From Phytophthora quininea (taxonomy: Eukaryota; Oomycota; Peronosporomycetes; Peronosporales; Peronosporaceae), in the NCBI GenBank assembly GCA_011947345.1, contig JAAVTG010000788.1:124001-188000 (forward strand): 64,000 bases of DNA, read 5' to 3'. Positions within the stretch are counted from its first letter, which is position 1, and the number at the start of each line of letters is the position of its first letter. Made by a program: the position numbers and the translations under genes. Positions 10,651 through 21,227 of this stretch are shown here, in pieces. Under the pieces are notes generated by a model. The model was not told where the DNA came from. It saw only the letters and a program-made list of their open reading frames with translations, and searched no databases.

Positions 10651-12850
10651 AAGGAAAGCCAAGGAGCTCGCAACTCGTTACGCGATCGTGTAACTCGTAC
10701 TTGTGAAAATTCAATTCACTTCAAGAGCCAGCTACTTCCAGCACCTGCGGTGAAGCGGACGCTGGTCCCTCCATCGACGTCAACGGTGGCAGGTTCAACA
10801 AAATTCCAGCAGTGGCTTGAACGTCAGGGCGTCCAAGCTGCACTGGTGGCACCGCTGAAGTCAACAGTGTGTGTTCCTGTTTGCTCTCACAGCTCAAGTG
10901 GAGCCAACACGTCCTTTACAGGACTATCTGCCAAAACATTCTCAGAGATTCGCGATTTGTTGGAGGAACAGCTTCTTCGGGCAGAAGTAATTGCTAGTCG
11001 CAATCTTCGTGCTATGGGATTTCGTCATGGACCTCCATCCGACGGTCTTGATTCAGTGGCTAAGCACTCGCTTTCGCAAATTATCCGAAGATTCGACCTT
11101 GATATTACAACGGCTACGCGCCTTATGCGTGGCGAATCTACGTCCGATTCGCGACCTAATAAGGCTTTGCAACCATCAGCCGTGTCAAGTTTACTAGACG
11201 GGTATGAGCATCGCGACGTTGTCATTTCAATCATGGAGAAAGGCATTGTACCAGTCTGGTTATCAGAGCCTCCCTCTCGTAAAGCACCAAAGAATCATCA
11301 GTCGTGTAAACAGCATCTCCCTTCAGTACTACGTAGTATTCGTGAAGGCCAAGACGCAAACAGATATATGGTGGTAGATGCTGACATTGCCAGACGATGG
11401 AAAGATATTGTATGCAGCCCCTTCGGAGCAGTACCGAAGAAAGATGTGGATCCTTCGGAGGAAATTCGGCTTATACATGACCTATCTTTTCCGTCTGGTG
11501 AATCAACGAACTCGCGCTTCGACAAAACTTGTGCACCAGAAATTCACTACAAGTATGTTATCGTTATTGCTGATCGCATTGAAGATTTACACAATCGCCA
11601 CCCAAGTGCAGTCGTTAAACTACTGAAGGCGACGTTAAGTCTGCATTTCGCCACTTGGTGACCAATGCCGATCATTTGCGTTGGATGGCGGCTCGAATTC
11701 CAGAAGAAGAAGCTCTGGTAATTGACTTGTCAGCCCCGTTCGGTTGGTCCGGTTCTCCTCCTTTCTACAGTGCGTTTGGTCGTTCGATTACGTGGATCGT
11801 CGAAAACAACTCACCAGCGTCGGTATCAATCAGCACTGACACAGAGCCCTTCTTCGGATTTGAATGGGTCGATGACCACGTTCTGGTTGAGTGTGATATC
11901 GATGATCGTCTCGCTCTAGCTGAAACTACTCTAAGACACGCCATTTTGGCCATTTTGGGCCCTCGTGGCATTAACGACAAAAAGTTCTCTGGGTGGGAGA
12001 CACGACTATCCGTGCTTGGACTCATTTGGGACACCGAAAAGATGACGGTGTCAATGCCAAGGGACAAAGTGTCCAAAGCTCTCGCCAGGGTAAAACACGT
12101 CTTGAGTCTGGAAAGAGTCGCGAAGACCGATCTCATGAGGTTGTTAGGAAGTCTACGGCATGTGTGTACTTGCTTGCGTACTGCTCGACCCTTTTACCAA
12201 ATCCTACAACAGATGTGCATGAAAGCTCCCCGCATTGGCGCCATTAAAATGACCGATGAAGCCAAGCGAGACTTACAATGGTTTAGCTATATACTTGAGT
12301 TTGGTCACCTTCAAGAACTTCCTCTACGTATTTTCGGTAGTCGGACTCCTATTGCTGACTGGAACATCTACATGGACGCATCAGACATGGGTCTAGCCGT
12401 TTTGAACCCTGCCAGCGACGAGTATGTTCAGATAAAATTTGATGAAGACGAACGCTCAATGATGCAGCAGTCTCATCAGCACGATTCCCCATTCTCGATC
12501 AACGTTCGCGAATATTTTTGTGTGGCGCTGGCAATATGGACATGGGGTCCAGCCTGGAATCAGCTCAGCAACGGACGAACCACTTACGTCACGTGCTGGA
12601 GTGATAATTTATCAGCAGTCGCATGGACAAATTCTTTGAAATCCCGCAACCGTTTTGGGCAAGAGCTCACGAGAGCCATTGGGCTTGGAGAAGCATTATT
12701 CAACATTCGTATACTAGCCAAGCACCTACCAGGTGCTTCAAACACGGCAGCAGATGCAGCTTCCCGGGCTTGGGTTCAACCATTTACTGAAACGTGGGCT
12801 AACATGTGTGATACGTGGTGTCAGGTGCAAGTCCCCGACGTCTTGAGGCG
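10651..12850 (+). CDS. Reverse transcriptase-RNase H of the DIRS/Ngaro element (one frameshift)
   Basis: The frame is the same as that of the Gag-like protein but separated from it by TGA 10588-10590 and TAG 10648-10650. Reverse-transcriptase blocks include CSPFGAVPKKD, IRLIHDLSFP and, after a frame change at the GG pair 11628-11629, DLSAPFGWSGSP. The catalytic segment reads FGFEWVDDHVLVE (WVDD in place of YVDD). RNase H follows: YMDASDMG, a SDNLSAVAW block and HLPGASNTAADAASR near the C terminus. Adding one G at 11628 joins both halves. The enzyme would copy element RNA into DNA. Confidence 0.85.
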
Positions 12851-13902
12851 ACTTTATCGAACCTTCTCGGCCAGCTTCAGTCCCAGTCATTGGCCAGCAG
12901 CTCGCACGTCAAGTATGCCTCTACCTGGAAACAATGGAAACAGTGGTGTCAACTATTGGAATACCCCTTGTGGTTACCGGCGGAACCAGCAAGACACTCC
13001 TATCAACTCGCACTATTCGCGGTTTATTGCTGGAAATTCGGTTGGAACAACGACGGTGTCGGTAATGCAGCATTGACCATCCTCGCCAAGATCAGTCATG
13101 TGTCATGGCATCATCAGCGAGCTCTCGGATACCCTGTCAGCCTCCTCCCTGGCGATCGCCTCGCCATCATCGGCATGCGGCGACAAGATGCTAGTCCGTC
13201 CAAGAAAGCCCCGGTCACGACGGCTATTCTCCAACGAATGTACCAGTCGCTCAACTTTTCCTACCACCACGACCGCGTCCTATGGGGGCTGCGGTCATGG
13301 GCTGGTTCCTTTTACTGCGCCGATCAGAGTACCTCGCTCAAGGCTACAAAGTTTACGAGTTTGCCTTGTCAAGAGCCGACGTAAGATTTGTGTGCAGTGA
13401 CGGCTCCGAGGCTACCGAATTTAGTCGCGTCACTATGGCCCTCATTCGATTTCGTGGAGGCAAAGCTGATCAATTCTATCAAGGTACTATGCGCAGTGTG
13501 GGTCGGTCCGGATCTGCGTGGCTGTGCCCAGTTCATGCGTTGTGGTTCTTAACAAAGCACCACGAGCTTCTGCACATTCCTGCAAACAGGCCCCTGTGCT
13601 CAGTCAACCGTGACCGAGTAGTGCAGGTTAAAGCCATGGCAAATCTGATTAAGTCAGCAGCAGCCTGTTTAGGTGAAGATCCGCAGCGATACGGTACCCA
13701 TTCGCTGAGAAGTGGAGGTGCTACGGCGATGTTTGCAGCTGGAGTCGACGGAAACACAGTGAAACAATTTGACAGGTGGAAATCGAACGCGTACGAAGGA
13801 TACATTCGCCTTGGCGGCGCGCAAGAAGTGGCATTGGCGCAACAGATGATTCGACCAGTATATTTATCGGTGCCAAACAATGGGCAAACCCAGCAATGCT
13901 AG
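12815..13902 (+). CDS. Tyrosine recombinase of the DIRS/Ngaro element (one frameshift)
   Basis: The N-terminal core-binding part (VKYASTWKQWKQWC) overlaps the end of the reverse transcriptase-RNase H frame, as is usual in DIRS-like elements. At the G run 13284-13288 the frame changes; one more G joins it to the catalytic part. There the conserved residues are visible: Arg in FLLLRRSEYL, the H-x-x-R box in THSLRSGG, and a Tyr-containing end, SNAYEGYIRL. The recombinase would integrate the circular cDNA. No ATG is well placed, so expression may be by fusion or frameshift from the upstream frame. Confidence 0.8.
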
Positions 13903-13932
13903 CTGGGAGGCATCGATAATATACTTTTTGCA

Positions 13933-13954
13933 GTACTGCTGTGCACAGCAGTAC
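13933..13954. repeat. 22-bp perfect palindrome downstream of the recombinase
   Basis: The half-site GTACTGCTGTG is followed directly by its reverse complement with no spacer. It starts 31 bp after the recombinase stop codon. It could be a recombinase or terminal site of the element, or a transcript-end hairpin; which one is not shown by the sequence. Confidence 0.7.
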
Positions 13955-14644
13955 GCCCCCAAGAGCGCGAGTGAAATTAGACTTAGAGTAGCTCGAAGGA
14001 CCATTGCGGTGCGTAGTCAGTTAACCAAAGAGCACGTGCGTACATGGACGTTGGCAATAACACGAGTCTGTGAAGATGGAGGTGTTCCACTTCTGCGGAA
14101 GCACCGTGGCGCCGAAGACGAAGATGCCCTACTTGACGACTGCTAGCATCAAAGTGGTGAAGACGATCAAAGTGGCAATGGAATGTAGACAGCGACCAAG
14201 ACGCTCAACCATGTCGATCAAGAAGGCTAGTGCGGCTCTTATGGTTAGTCTATTCAGCATCGTGCCATGAACTGTAAGTCGATGGCAAACATCTCGATGA
14301 ACACAAGCGGCGAAGTAATGAAGAGAAGGGGTATATGAAGATTAAGCCAACAATAGGAACGCTAGCGAATAGCAGACTAGTTACTAGACTAAAATCACAT
14401 TGCGGCGCACATTCAATAGCAAACAATAATGGCATCATGCACCCGCATGGGTTGTGGGCAAGTCATTGCAATCATGTACTAACTACACGATCGCGACGCG
14501 CCCGCGGTCGAAGAAAAAGCGACGAAAGCGGTTCGGATGCTTGCGAAGCATGCTGCTATCGCGGCTCCGATAAGGGCAGTTCCAAACGAAGCAAAAGCGG
14601 TCGTCAATGTCGTGCGTGTCGTCAACAACAGCTACCATCTTTGG
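13955..14644. other. No gene recognised
   Basis: Only short, composition-driven frames are present. This may be the 3' non-coding region of the retrotransposon followed by unassigned sequence. Confidence 0.35.
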
Positions 14645-15226
14645 CTAAGAAAATTGAGGTCGTTCATACAGCGGGGTGTCGATGTTTCCATGAACGCATA
14701 CTCGACTTGTGCTGCAACCGAGCTCTGCCAATGCGTAATCACCTCTGCAGAGCAGCACATCGCCCTTGTTCAGCTGAACAATCTGCTGATCCGATCGCAT
14801 CGCGACATGGTTGTTCCACCCGTATCCGTACAGATACGTGTCGTCTTGAGTTGCGATCACAATAGACCCCGGCACGGAACACACGTTCGCACAATCCGCT
14901 CGTGTCGACGGCGTTGTAAACTCAAGATGCACAGGCTGGTCTTCAGCTCCACCCATTGCTTGGAGATCTCTCCATTGAGTCGTTGTTGCCAGAGGAAAAA
15001 ATGTACGACAGTGGCGCTCAAAGTATTCCGTGAGATAAATTGCCTCATTGTCTGAGACAAAAGCTCGAAAACCGCGTTCATCATGCGGCACTCCATGCCA
15101 GGTGTCATTGATCCACACGTTTCTGGTGTCGTCAGCGAGGGCCAGCAAAGCGTCTGCCTTTTCTTCTGGAACGGCATTGTACAGCACGACGTATCCCCGG
15201 GTCTTGAGTCTTTGACGAGCGAACAT
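14645..15226 (-). CDS. Cupin / 2-oxoglutarate-oxygenase-like protein, 193 aa
   Basis: An intact ATG-to-stop frame of 193 codons has no signal peptide or membrane segment. The first third (RGYVVLYNAVPEEKADALL) resembles the start of phytanoyl-CoA-dioxygenase-like folds. Later a PVHLEF block, a KGDVLLCRGDYALAELG block and a SRVCVHGNID block suggest a double-stranded beta-helix; the two His (in PVHLEF and VHGN) could be metal ligands. The usual HxD pair is HxE here. Similar small beta-helix proteins are frequent in repeat-rich parts of oomycete genomes. The function is not known, and the enzymatic assignment is an inference. Confidence 0.5.
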   Translation of the reverse strand: MFARQRLKTRGYVVLYNAVPEEKADALLALADDTRNVWINDTWHGVPHDERGFRAFVSDNEAIYLTEYFERHCRTFFPLATTTQWRDLQAMGGAEDQPVHLEFTTPSTRADCANVCSVPGSIVIATQDDTYLYGYGWNNHVAMRSDQQIVQLNKGDVLLCRGDYALAELGCSTSRVCVHGNIDTPLYERPQFS

Positions 15227-15767
15227 GGATGCTTGAGTGACGGAGTGTGTTCAGGTGAAGACTTGGTCTTGCCTGCTCACATCCTTATCGCTTGCGTAGA
15301 CATTAAACACGTCTGGGTAGTTTTGCCTGTACAGCCATGCTCCTCGCTAGTTGAGCGCATTGAAGTTGGTCGTTCCATCTCCAAGAAAAAAGATGCATAC
15401 ACGCAATACGATGGGTGCGATGGCCAACAGCAAGGATGGCAAAAGATCTATGAGGGCAGTGTGTCCAACTTTTAAGCAAAGACCCCAGACTAAGTATCTA
15501 GAGGACCCTGCAACCATACCTTCCCATCTCCGTTGAAGACACGGTTGAAGTGTCCCCTTTTCCTTTTAAAAGGCCAATTGGACGTTCACTGACTAGCATT
15601 CATCGTTGCGGCTTTTTAGCGTCTTCTTGCGCACACAAGGCCAATTTGTCGTGTTTTAACAGGATTCGCTTATGTCAACAGCAGGAATTATGCTCTCACC
15701 ACTATGCATATGTCATGGGCATATCTTTGCGTGCTTGCCGTCGCAGGGTAGCATTTTTCATTTTGCT
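15227..15767. other. No gene recognised
   Basis: There are only short overlapping frames on both strands without recognisable motifs. It is probably intergenic between the beta-helix protein gene and the broken gene that starts at 15768. Confidence 0.35.
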
Positions 15768-16800
15768 GATGACTGGCAAGCTCAAGCGCGTCGGCGCCTC
15801 TGCAAAGGTGAAGCCTAAGACGGTGCCGACAACGGCACCAACCTCTCCAGCTAGCGAGCCGCTTCCTGCTCCTGGCAATACCCCCCACGCCCACAACCTG
15901 ATGACACGAGTAATGCTCCTCCGCCTCCCCAAACCCGCTTAACACCGAACCAGCGTCTTCAGCAACTTTCTTGTCGCTCGAACGGGGTCTGAAAAGGGTG
16001 TTAGACGAGTGATTTCGTCCGTGGAAGGTATGTAATTGCTGTATCTACTTAAAATGTGTCACCGGCTAAGCGTATTCAATTGCAGAACTACAAGAGTTTT
16101 TGCAAAGCGGCAATAAGTCAGAGAAAGTCAAGCTGAAAATGAAGTTGCTTTGGATCTCTGATCACACCTACAAAGAAAATAACCTTGTGCGTCTGCACTT
16201 TACCGATGGAACCACTCAAGAAACGCTGGAGACGCAGCTTTTGGTACGATATCATGATTGCCTTGGTACCAAAATGTTGCTAAAATCGTTTGTGGTGGTG
16301 TAGCTGTTTCGAGATACTTATGAAGAGAATAAGGACGATATCGACCCAGTGCTGTTTACAGCTACCGTTTGGAACTCGGACTCCAGGAATGAAATGCTGC
16401 CTCCAGCGGGTCGTGTCGTTGACATCAACGATTATACGAGCCTGAAACTCTTCCGTGACAAGCAGTGCCAAGCCAACATCAAGTTGAGGGACCTGTCCTG
16501 GGTATCCGCGGACAGATAAGAGGTCGTTGTAGCTACCAATAACTGGGATTTCCCTAAACCAATAACCAGCACGCCAAATTTTCTTGTCAGCCTCCCACTC
16601 ACACTCAAACTGACAAATAGACAAAGCCAACAGCAAGCAATGCGCGCACTGGTGCAGTCGATGGATTTGGTAGGTTCAGAAGAACATGACGATTATCTGG
16701 TTAAGTTTGCCGCCGAGCACGCTCGTGACAGCCCAAGTAAGGGTTTGCAGTTACTACTAGTACGTTACAATTGCATCCACACGTCACCAACGCCATCTCG
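15768..16800 (+). pseudogene. Unknown intron-containing gene, broken
   Basis: Starting at ATG 15768 the frame reads a Lys-rich N terminus and a Pro/Thr-rich stretch. After frame changes it reaches a donor at about 16028 (GTATGT) and an acceptor CAG at 16083-16085; the two sides join in frame (about 58 bases removed). The second exon reads a compact domain with LLWISDHTYKENN, LHFTDGTT and FRDTYEENKDD, then TATVWNSDSRNE and a DYTSLKLFRD block. It continues in one frame past TAA 16517-16519 into a Ser/Gln-rich tail. I do not recognise the family. The intron and steady residue pattern argue that it was once a real gene; at least three breaks argue that it is dead or badly called. Confidence 0.45.
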
Positions 16801-16998
16801 GCTAGAAAAATAAATTCATATGTTGTGATAAGGGATATGAGGTACATTGGAAACAACGAGTGCCGACTTGAATCTGTGATGTCGGAGTTCATCAGTCGGA
16901 GAGTAGCCCCCAACTATTGAAGTGCTGAAGGAAGGTATGTGTCGTACGGAGAATGAAGCTTGGTGTGCATGGGAACTAACAGAACTAGACGATTGCAG

Positions 16999-17625
16999 AT
17001 GACGAAGGTAGAAGGAACTGCTAACTACAAGACCGCAGAAGATGAGCTGTTGCTCTCTGTAGTTGCGGAGTACCTGCCCCGACACAAACACGAATGGGAC
17101 TAAGTCGCTGCAGGGTACAACACAGCCAAAGAGACCCAGTGGTGTGTGCGGACAGCTGCTAGCCTGAAACGAAAGTTTACTAATCTCTACAGCGCCTCTC
17201 GAAAGCAAGGTGGCCTCCGCTGTGATCGTTTGGAAAGCATGGCATTGGAGGTTCGCAAGAAAATCATGGGACGCCCCAAATCTGCGCGCAACACTGAATC
17301 TATTAGCAACGGCAGTGACGCTTTGAAAGCAGATGATAGACAAGCCATGACGAACGCTACGTACGTGCCAAGACTGCGGGAAGTTCTCAACAACGAAGAA
17401 GAAGCGGCTAGCAGTCAGGATGGTCGCCGCCTTCAGAATCAGGAAATAAGCTCGACGCTGAACACTGAAAACGATGCGATCAAGTTGTTCCTGTGGTTTC
17501 AGAGCCGCGAGCAGGGGCAACACGCTCAGTGGCGTGCCGACCGCAATCTCGCGTTGCTTCAGCAGAGGAAAATAGAGCTTCAACATGCTCAAGACGTGCG
17601 TGATGCCCAGGAGAGACACCGATAA
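16999..17625 (+). pseudogene. Myb/SANT-like DNA-binding protein (DUF6818-like), nonsense-broken
   Basis: ATG 16999 opens a frame reading TAEDELLLSVVAEYLPRHK, then EWD followed by TAA 17101-17103. The same frame resumes with VAAGYN, a SLKRKFTNLYSASRK block and a basic KKIMGRPKSAR segment. Spaced Trp/Leu residues and the LKRKF block are typical of Myb/SANT-like domains that accompany oomycete transposons. The C terminus is a long Gln/Glu/Arg-rich coiled-coil-like helix. One stop codon separates the halves of the DNA-binding domain, so as read the protein is disrupted. No transposase lies beside it. Confidence 0.6.
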
Positions 17626-18117
17626 CTCCTCGAATGCATTTAATCGCTCAAGCGTGAGCTCATAAGGTAGCGTTTTATCGAGGGGCTAGAGGGGTTCATG
17701 AAACACTGACTTGGCGTGGTCGCTACTGACTTTGTTTTATCTGATCTATTCACTAGACCACTTTCCCCTGGAGGCCGGCTCAAGTAGTCCATGCTCAAAC
17801 AGTATCGAAACGTGGATAAATTGCCACTTGTCAACAAAACATGAACCCCAAACAAGTAAGATCCTTACTCTGGTTAGTTTTTCAGGCGTTTTCAGATGGA
17901 CAGATTGTGACCTTGAAGTTGAAGAAGCTATGGCTTTTTCCCTTTAAACAGGCCAAAAGCCATCGCTGCAGCCACCCTTCATCTGCTGGCATCACTTTCC
18001 TACTTGCTGCCAAGAACCAAACCATTTTTGCGTACGTACGTGGGGGTTTCTAAGGTGATACCTCTGCAAGATTTCAAACTAATGCTAATGCTATCTGTGA
18101 ACTGACTACAGCTTCTC
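17626..18117. other. Upstream region of the histone H4-like gene
   Basis: No coding region is supported. Near the end lie a branch-site-like CTGAC and acceptor CAG (18109-18111), followed by ATG 18118 and a second acceptor-like TAG (18123-18125), so the H4-like gene may have an upstream exon here. Confidence 0.35.
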
Positions 18118-18428
18118 ATGTCTAGCGAGGGAAGGGCGTGAAAGGAGTGGGGAAAGGTGGTGCAAAGCGGCATCGCTACATCTTGAGGGATAATCTTCAA
18201 GGCATTGGACGGACAGCAATTCGACGTCTTGCCCGCCGAGGAGGCGTCAAGCGTATGTCTGGTCTAATCTATGAAGAGACAAGAGCCGTGCTGAAAGCGT
18301 TTTTGGGAAGTCTCGTGCAAGATGCGGTGACGTACACGGAATATGCTGGCAGAAAAACGGTCACTCGCATGGACGTCGTGTATGCGCTCAAGCGCCAAGG
18401 CTGTATTCTGTATGGTTTTGATTCGTAA
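18118..18428 (+). CDS. Divergent histone H4
   Basis: From 18126 the frame reads a full H4-length protein (RGKGVKG... to YGFDS), about 102 residues when the N terminus is counted. The histone fold is complete: [28 protein letters not shown] and [16 protein letters not shown]4 is normally almost invariant, yet this copy differs from the canonical protein at about 20 positions. Lys20 is Tyr, Thr30-Lys31-Pro32 is Gly-Arg-Thr, and Arg95-Thr96 is Cys-Ile. Lys5, Lys8, Lys12, Lys16, Lys79 and Lys91 are kept. The start is unclear: ATG 18118 is out of frame by one base with the CGA at 18126. Either one base is missing or TAG 18123-18125 is an intron acceptor. It could be a variant histone or a slowly decaying gene. 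Confidence 0.8.
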
Positions 18429-18673
18429 CCGATGCAGAAGAGAGATTCATCTCACACCACTAAGCAGCTAATGAAGGAAAATTAAAATAAAAGATCGCAT
18501 GCGTTTTGGTTTTGCTTTGCTAGAGATCATCAATTTATCGAATCGACCCCAACGAACTATGTTTCCCCGGGACCACAGGTCCGGGTAGCCAATCATTAGT
18601 CGTGTTGTGTTGGTCAGCGCGTCTATTGTCTGAAACGCTTCAGTTAAAGTTAATTGCACATACCGCACGACCG

Positions 18674-18719
18674 ATACCGCACTACCGATAGCCACATTAC
18701 CAATACCGCACTACCGATA
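18674..18719. repeat. 17-bp direct repeat upstream of the nucleolar gene
   Basis: ATACCGCACTACCGATA occurs at 18674-18690 and again at 18703-18719 (29-bp period), with further partial copies (ACCGATA, CCGATAACC) around them. It lies about 95 bp upstream of ATG 18812 and could be promoter sequence or a simple duplication. Confidence 0.6.
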
Positions 18720-18811
18720 ACCGCATCCCCTCGTCCAGTCAACGTCGCTGACGTCCAGTAGCTCCATTGTGTCATTGTCAGCCGTCGACACCTCTTCATT
18801 CTTCTACAGCG

Positions 18812-19971
18812 ATGGTGGTGGCCAGCGACGTCTTCCCGTTGGTGCATGCGCTACTGACCACTGCCGGTCTCAAGAAGTCGGCGGCTTCGCTGGCCAAGGA
18901 GGCCAAGCTGCAGCCCAAGGCCTTCAAGCCCGAGCATGACCTCCTGGAGGTCTACAACTTCTACTTGACGCACAACCTCAAGGCTCTGAAGAAGGGAAAA
19001 GTGCCCAAGAGCTCGGTGGTGGATGCTGTCAAGAAGAAAGACAGCTCCAGCTCTAGCTCTAATGACAGTGAGGACTCGGATGATGAGTCGGAAGAGGAGA
19101 AGCCCAAGAAGAAGGCGGTGAAGAAGGAGTCGAGCTCCGACAGTTCGTCCGACTCTTCCGACTCGGAGGATGAGAAACCTGCTAAGAAACCCGCTCCAGT
19201 TACGAAGGAGGCTGACTCATCCAGCTCTGATGACTCGTCGGACGATTCCTCTGACGAGGAGAAGCCTAAGAGCAAGGCTGCTGCTAAGAAGGCCAAGAAG
19301 GAGGAGTCTAGCTCGTCAGAGTCGGATTCCTCGGAGGAGGAGAAGCCAGCCAAGAACAGCAAGCGTAAGGCGGAGAGTTCTGCTGCTCAGAACGACAAGA
19401 AATCCAAAAGGAGGAGTCTAGCTCCGACAGCTCGTCGGATTCGTCCGACTCGGATTCAGATTCCTCGGAGGAGGAGAAGCCTGCTAAGAACAACAAACGT
19501 AAGGCTGAGGCTTCTGCTGCCAACAAAAACGCTAAGAAGGCCAAGAAGGACGAGTCCAGCTCGGACAGCTCGTCGGACAGCGATTCTTCAGACTCGTCGG
19601 ATTCCTCTGACTCGTCTGAAGACGAGGAGGCTCAGAAGAAAGAAGCTGCCCGTCGTGAACAGGCTGCCAAGGCTGCTCTCGAGTGGCAGCCCAAGAAGAT
19701 CGAGAAGGTCGTCACGAAGACCAAGTCGCCTGGCACGCCGTTCCAGCGTGTGGACGACGAGTTCTGGTCGCAGAAGATCGTGGACGACACTCTGCGGGAC
19801 AACAGCTACGAAGGCACGTTCGGTGCTGACGGCGTCGGCGTCAAGGCCAACAACAAGCTGCTGAAGGTGCGTGGCAAGGACTTCACCAAGGGCAAGAACA
19901 AGCTCAAGCGCTCCACGTACATGTGCGGCGCCATCAGCATGGCGTCCAACTCGTTCAAGTTCGAGGACTAG
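18812..19971 (+). CDS. Nopp140/SRP40-type nucleolar phosphoprotein (one frameshift)
   Basis: The protein starts at ATG 18812 with a LisH-like helix pair (VFPLVHALLTTAGLKKSA). It continues with alternating Ser/Glu/Asp-rich acidic clusters and Lys/Ala-rich basic clusters, the hallmark of Nopp140/NOLC1. It ends with the conserved SRP40 C-terminal domain (FQRVDDEFW, DNSYEGTFGADGVG, GKDFTKGKNKLKRS). The acidic clusters hold many Ser codons next to acidic residues, likely casein kinase 2 sites. The family chaperones box C/D and H/ACA snoRNPs between nucleolus and Cajal bodies. The frame breaks once at the A run 19406-19409; one extra A restores the repeat pattern through to the conserved C terminus. 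Because this gene is conserved, the break is more likely a consensus error than a real mutation. Confidence 0.85.
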
Positions 19972-20017
19972 TACGATAGTACCAACACAATATAGACTAC
20001 CATATATAATTCCTTCC

Positions 20018-21086
20018 CTACCCTTCGAGTTGTTGCAGTAGTGTCTGCAGTCCTTTCAGTCCCTTTGTCGTCGGCTGCCACGTCTCAAACGACGGCAGGT
20101 CATCACAAGAAGTTGAGCTTCTCTTGGACAGATCCAGAGCCATCGCACTCGCATCAGGAGCGCGAAAGCTCGGTACAAAGCGAGCAGGGCGTTCGCCTAT
20201 CTTGCTCTTGTCTCCAGCCCCAAACATCGCAGCCGACACCTGCTTCGTTCGCAATTTGTACGCCAACATCTTTGCTTGCAGCAGAGCTTTCTCCTGTATC
20301 AACAGACTGTCGGACTGTCCGCTGGAGAGCTCAATCGCTCGCGAAATATCCTTCATGGCTAGATCGAACTCGTCCTTTAAGCGATACGCCTGAGCTCGAC
20401 GATAGAGCGCTTTCACATTGTCTGGCTCAAGCTGCAACGCTTGGTTGGCGTGGTGCACTGCGTCGTCCAAGTGCATCGTCTTGAGCCTACACGCCGCAAA
20501 GTTCAGCAGCAGCTTCAACTTGAGCTCGTCCGCGTGCTTTTCTTCTTCCTCCGAGTCGGGGAAAATGTACTCAAAGTACACCAGCGCCTTGTGGTAATGG
20601 AAGGCAGCGCGTTGATACTGTCCATGCTTGAAGAACTGGTTGCCCAGCACCCGAAACTCATCGCACAGCGTCAACTTCTCTTGGGTCGACATGTCCATCA
20701 ACTTTTGCTCCTAAAACCAAAACCACACCATAAACACCTTACACTATCCTAAAAACACAATAGGCTTCCTCAACGGACCGCCGAGTGGTCGTGGTTGCAA
20801 CTCATCTGCGCTTTGGCGGCTCGTTCGCTGCGCTCCCGAGCTTCCTGCTCCTGCTTGGCCAGCTCTTCGGGGTCCTCCCAGGCGTCCCATTTCTCGTAGC
20901 TTCTGGTCCAGTCGTAGTCGCCGTCGTCGTTGTGTTTGCTCCCACTTGTGCCAACTTGGTTTTGGCCCTTGCGACGTGCTGCTCAGTCTCTGCTAGCGCT
21001 TGCTTCGCTTCTACAGCGTGTTTTTCCTTCTCCTGAGCCATCTTCTCCAGCATCAGCGCCAGATCAGGCGTGAAGCCGCAAGACAT
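20018..21086 (-). CDS. TPR-repeat protein, two exons
   Basis: Exon 1 starts at ATG 21086 with a coiled-coil-like helix (KEKHAVEAKQALAETEQHV). After a one-base frame change near 20940 it reads a WEDPEELAKQEQ block and CNHDHSA. An intron at 20711-20778 (68 nt, GTCCGT...TTTTAG) joins in frame to exon 2. Exon 2 holds three TPR motifs: FRVLGNQFFKHGQYQRAAFHY; LNFAACRLKTMHLDDAVHHA with NQALQLEPDN; ALYRRAQAYRLKDEFDLA. The C terminus is Lys/Ser-rich. TPRs bind partner proteins, often chaperones; no catalytic domain is visible. I cannot name the orthologue. The intron is supported by keeping one frame across the junction, although the donor is not the usual GTAAG. Confidence 0.7.
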
Positions 21087-21227
21087 GGTGCTGCTGGAGA
21101 TCTAACGACGACTACAAAATGGTGTGGTTGAGCGTCACGACTAAGTCCGACGAACTTCAAGTTGCCTTTTTCAATGGAAAATATCAACCACCGGGGAGAG
21201 AAACTTTTAGACTGCACTGGACGAACA

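Larger units (their letters stand above)
8546..13902 (+). mobile_element. Tyrosine-recombinase retrotransposon (DIRS/Ngaro type)
   Basis: Three consecutive coding blocks on one strand give a Gag-like protein, reverse transcriptase plus RNase H, and a tyrosine recombinase, the order of DIRS-group retrotransposons. No aspartic protease, integrase or LTR accompanies them. I see no methyltransferase block, which favours Ngaro-type over DIRS1-type. Terminal repeats were not found, so the limits are those of the coding blocks. The frames are long and each is broken by only single-base changes, so the copy is fairly young or carries consensus errors. Confidence 0.85.

Noticed and set aside
13880..14146. 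88-codon plus-strand frame overlapping the recombinase end
   Set aside because: It starts within the recombinase codons, crosses the 22-bp palindrome and shows no motif; too weak to call.
19308..19544. Long minus-strand frames opposite the nucleolar protein gene
   Set aside because: They are mirror images of the Ser/Glu/Lys-rich repeats; their Leu/Ser composition is only the complement of GAG/TCC codons.
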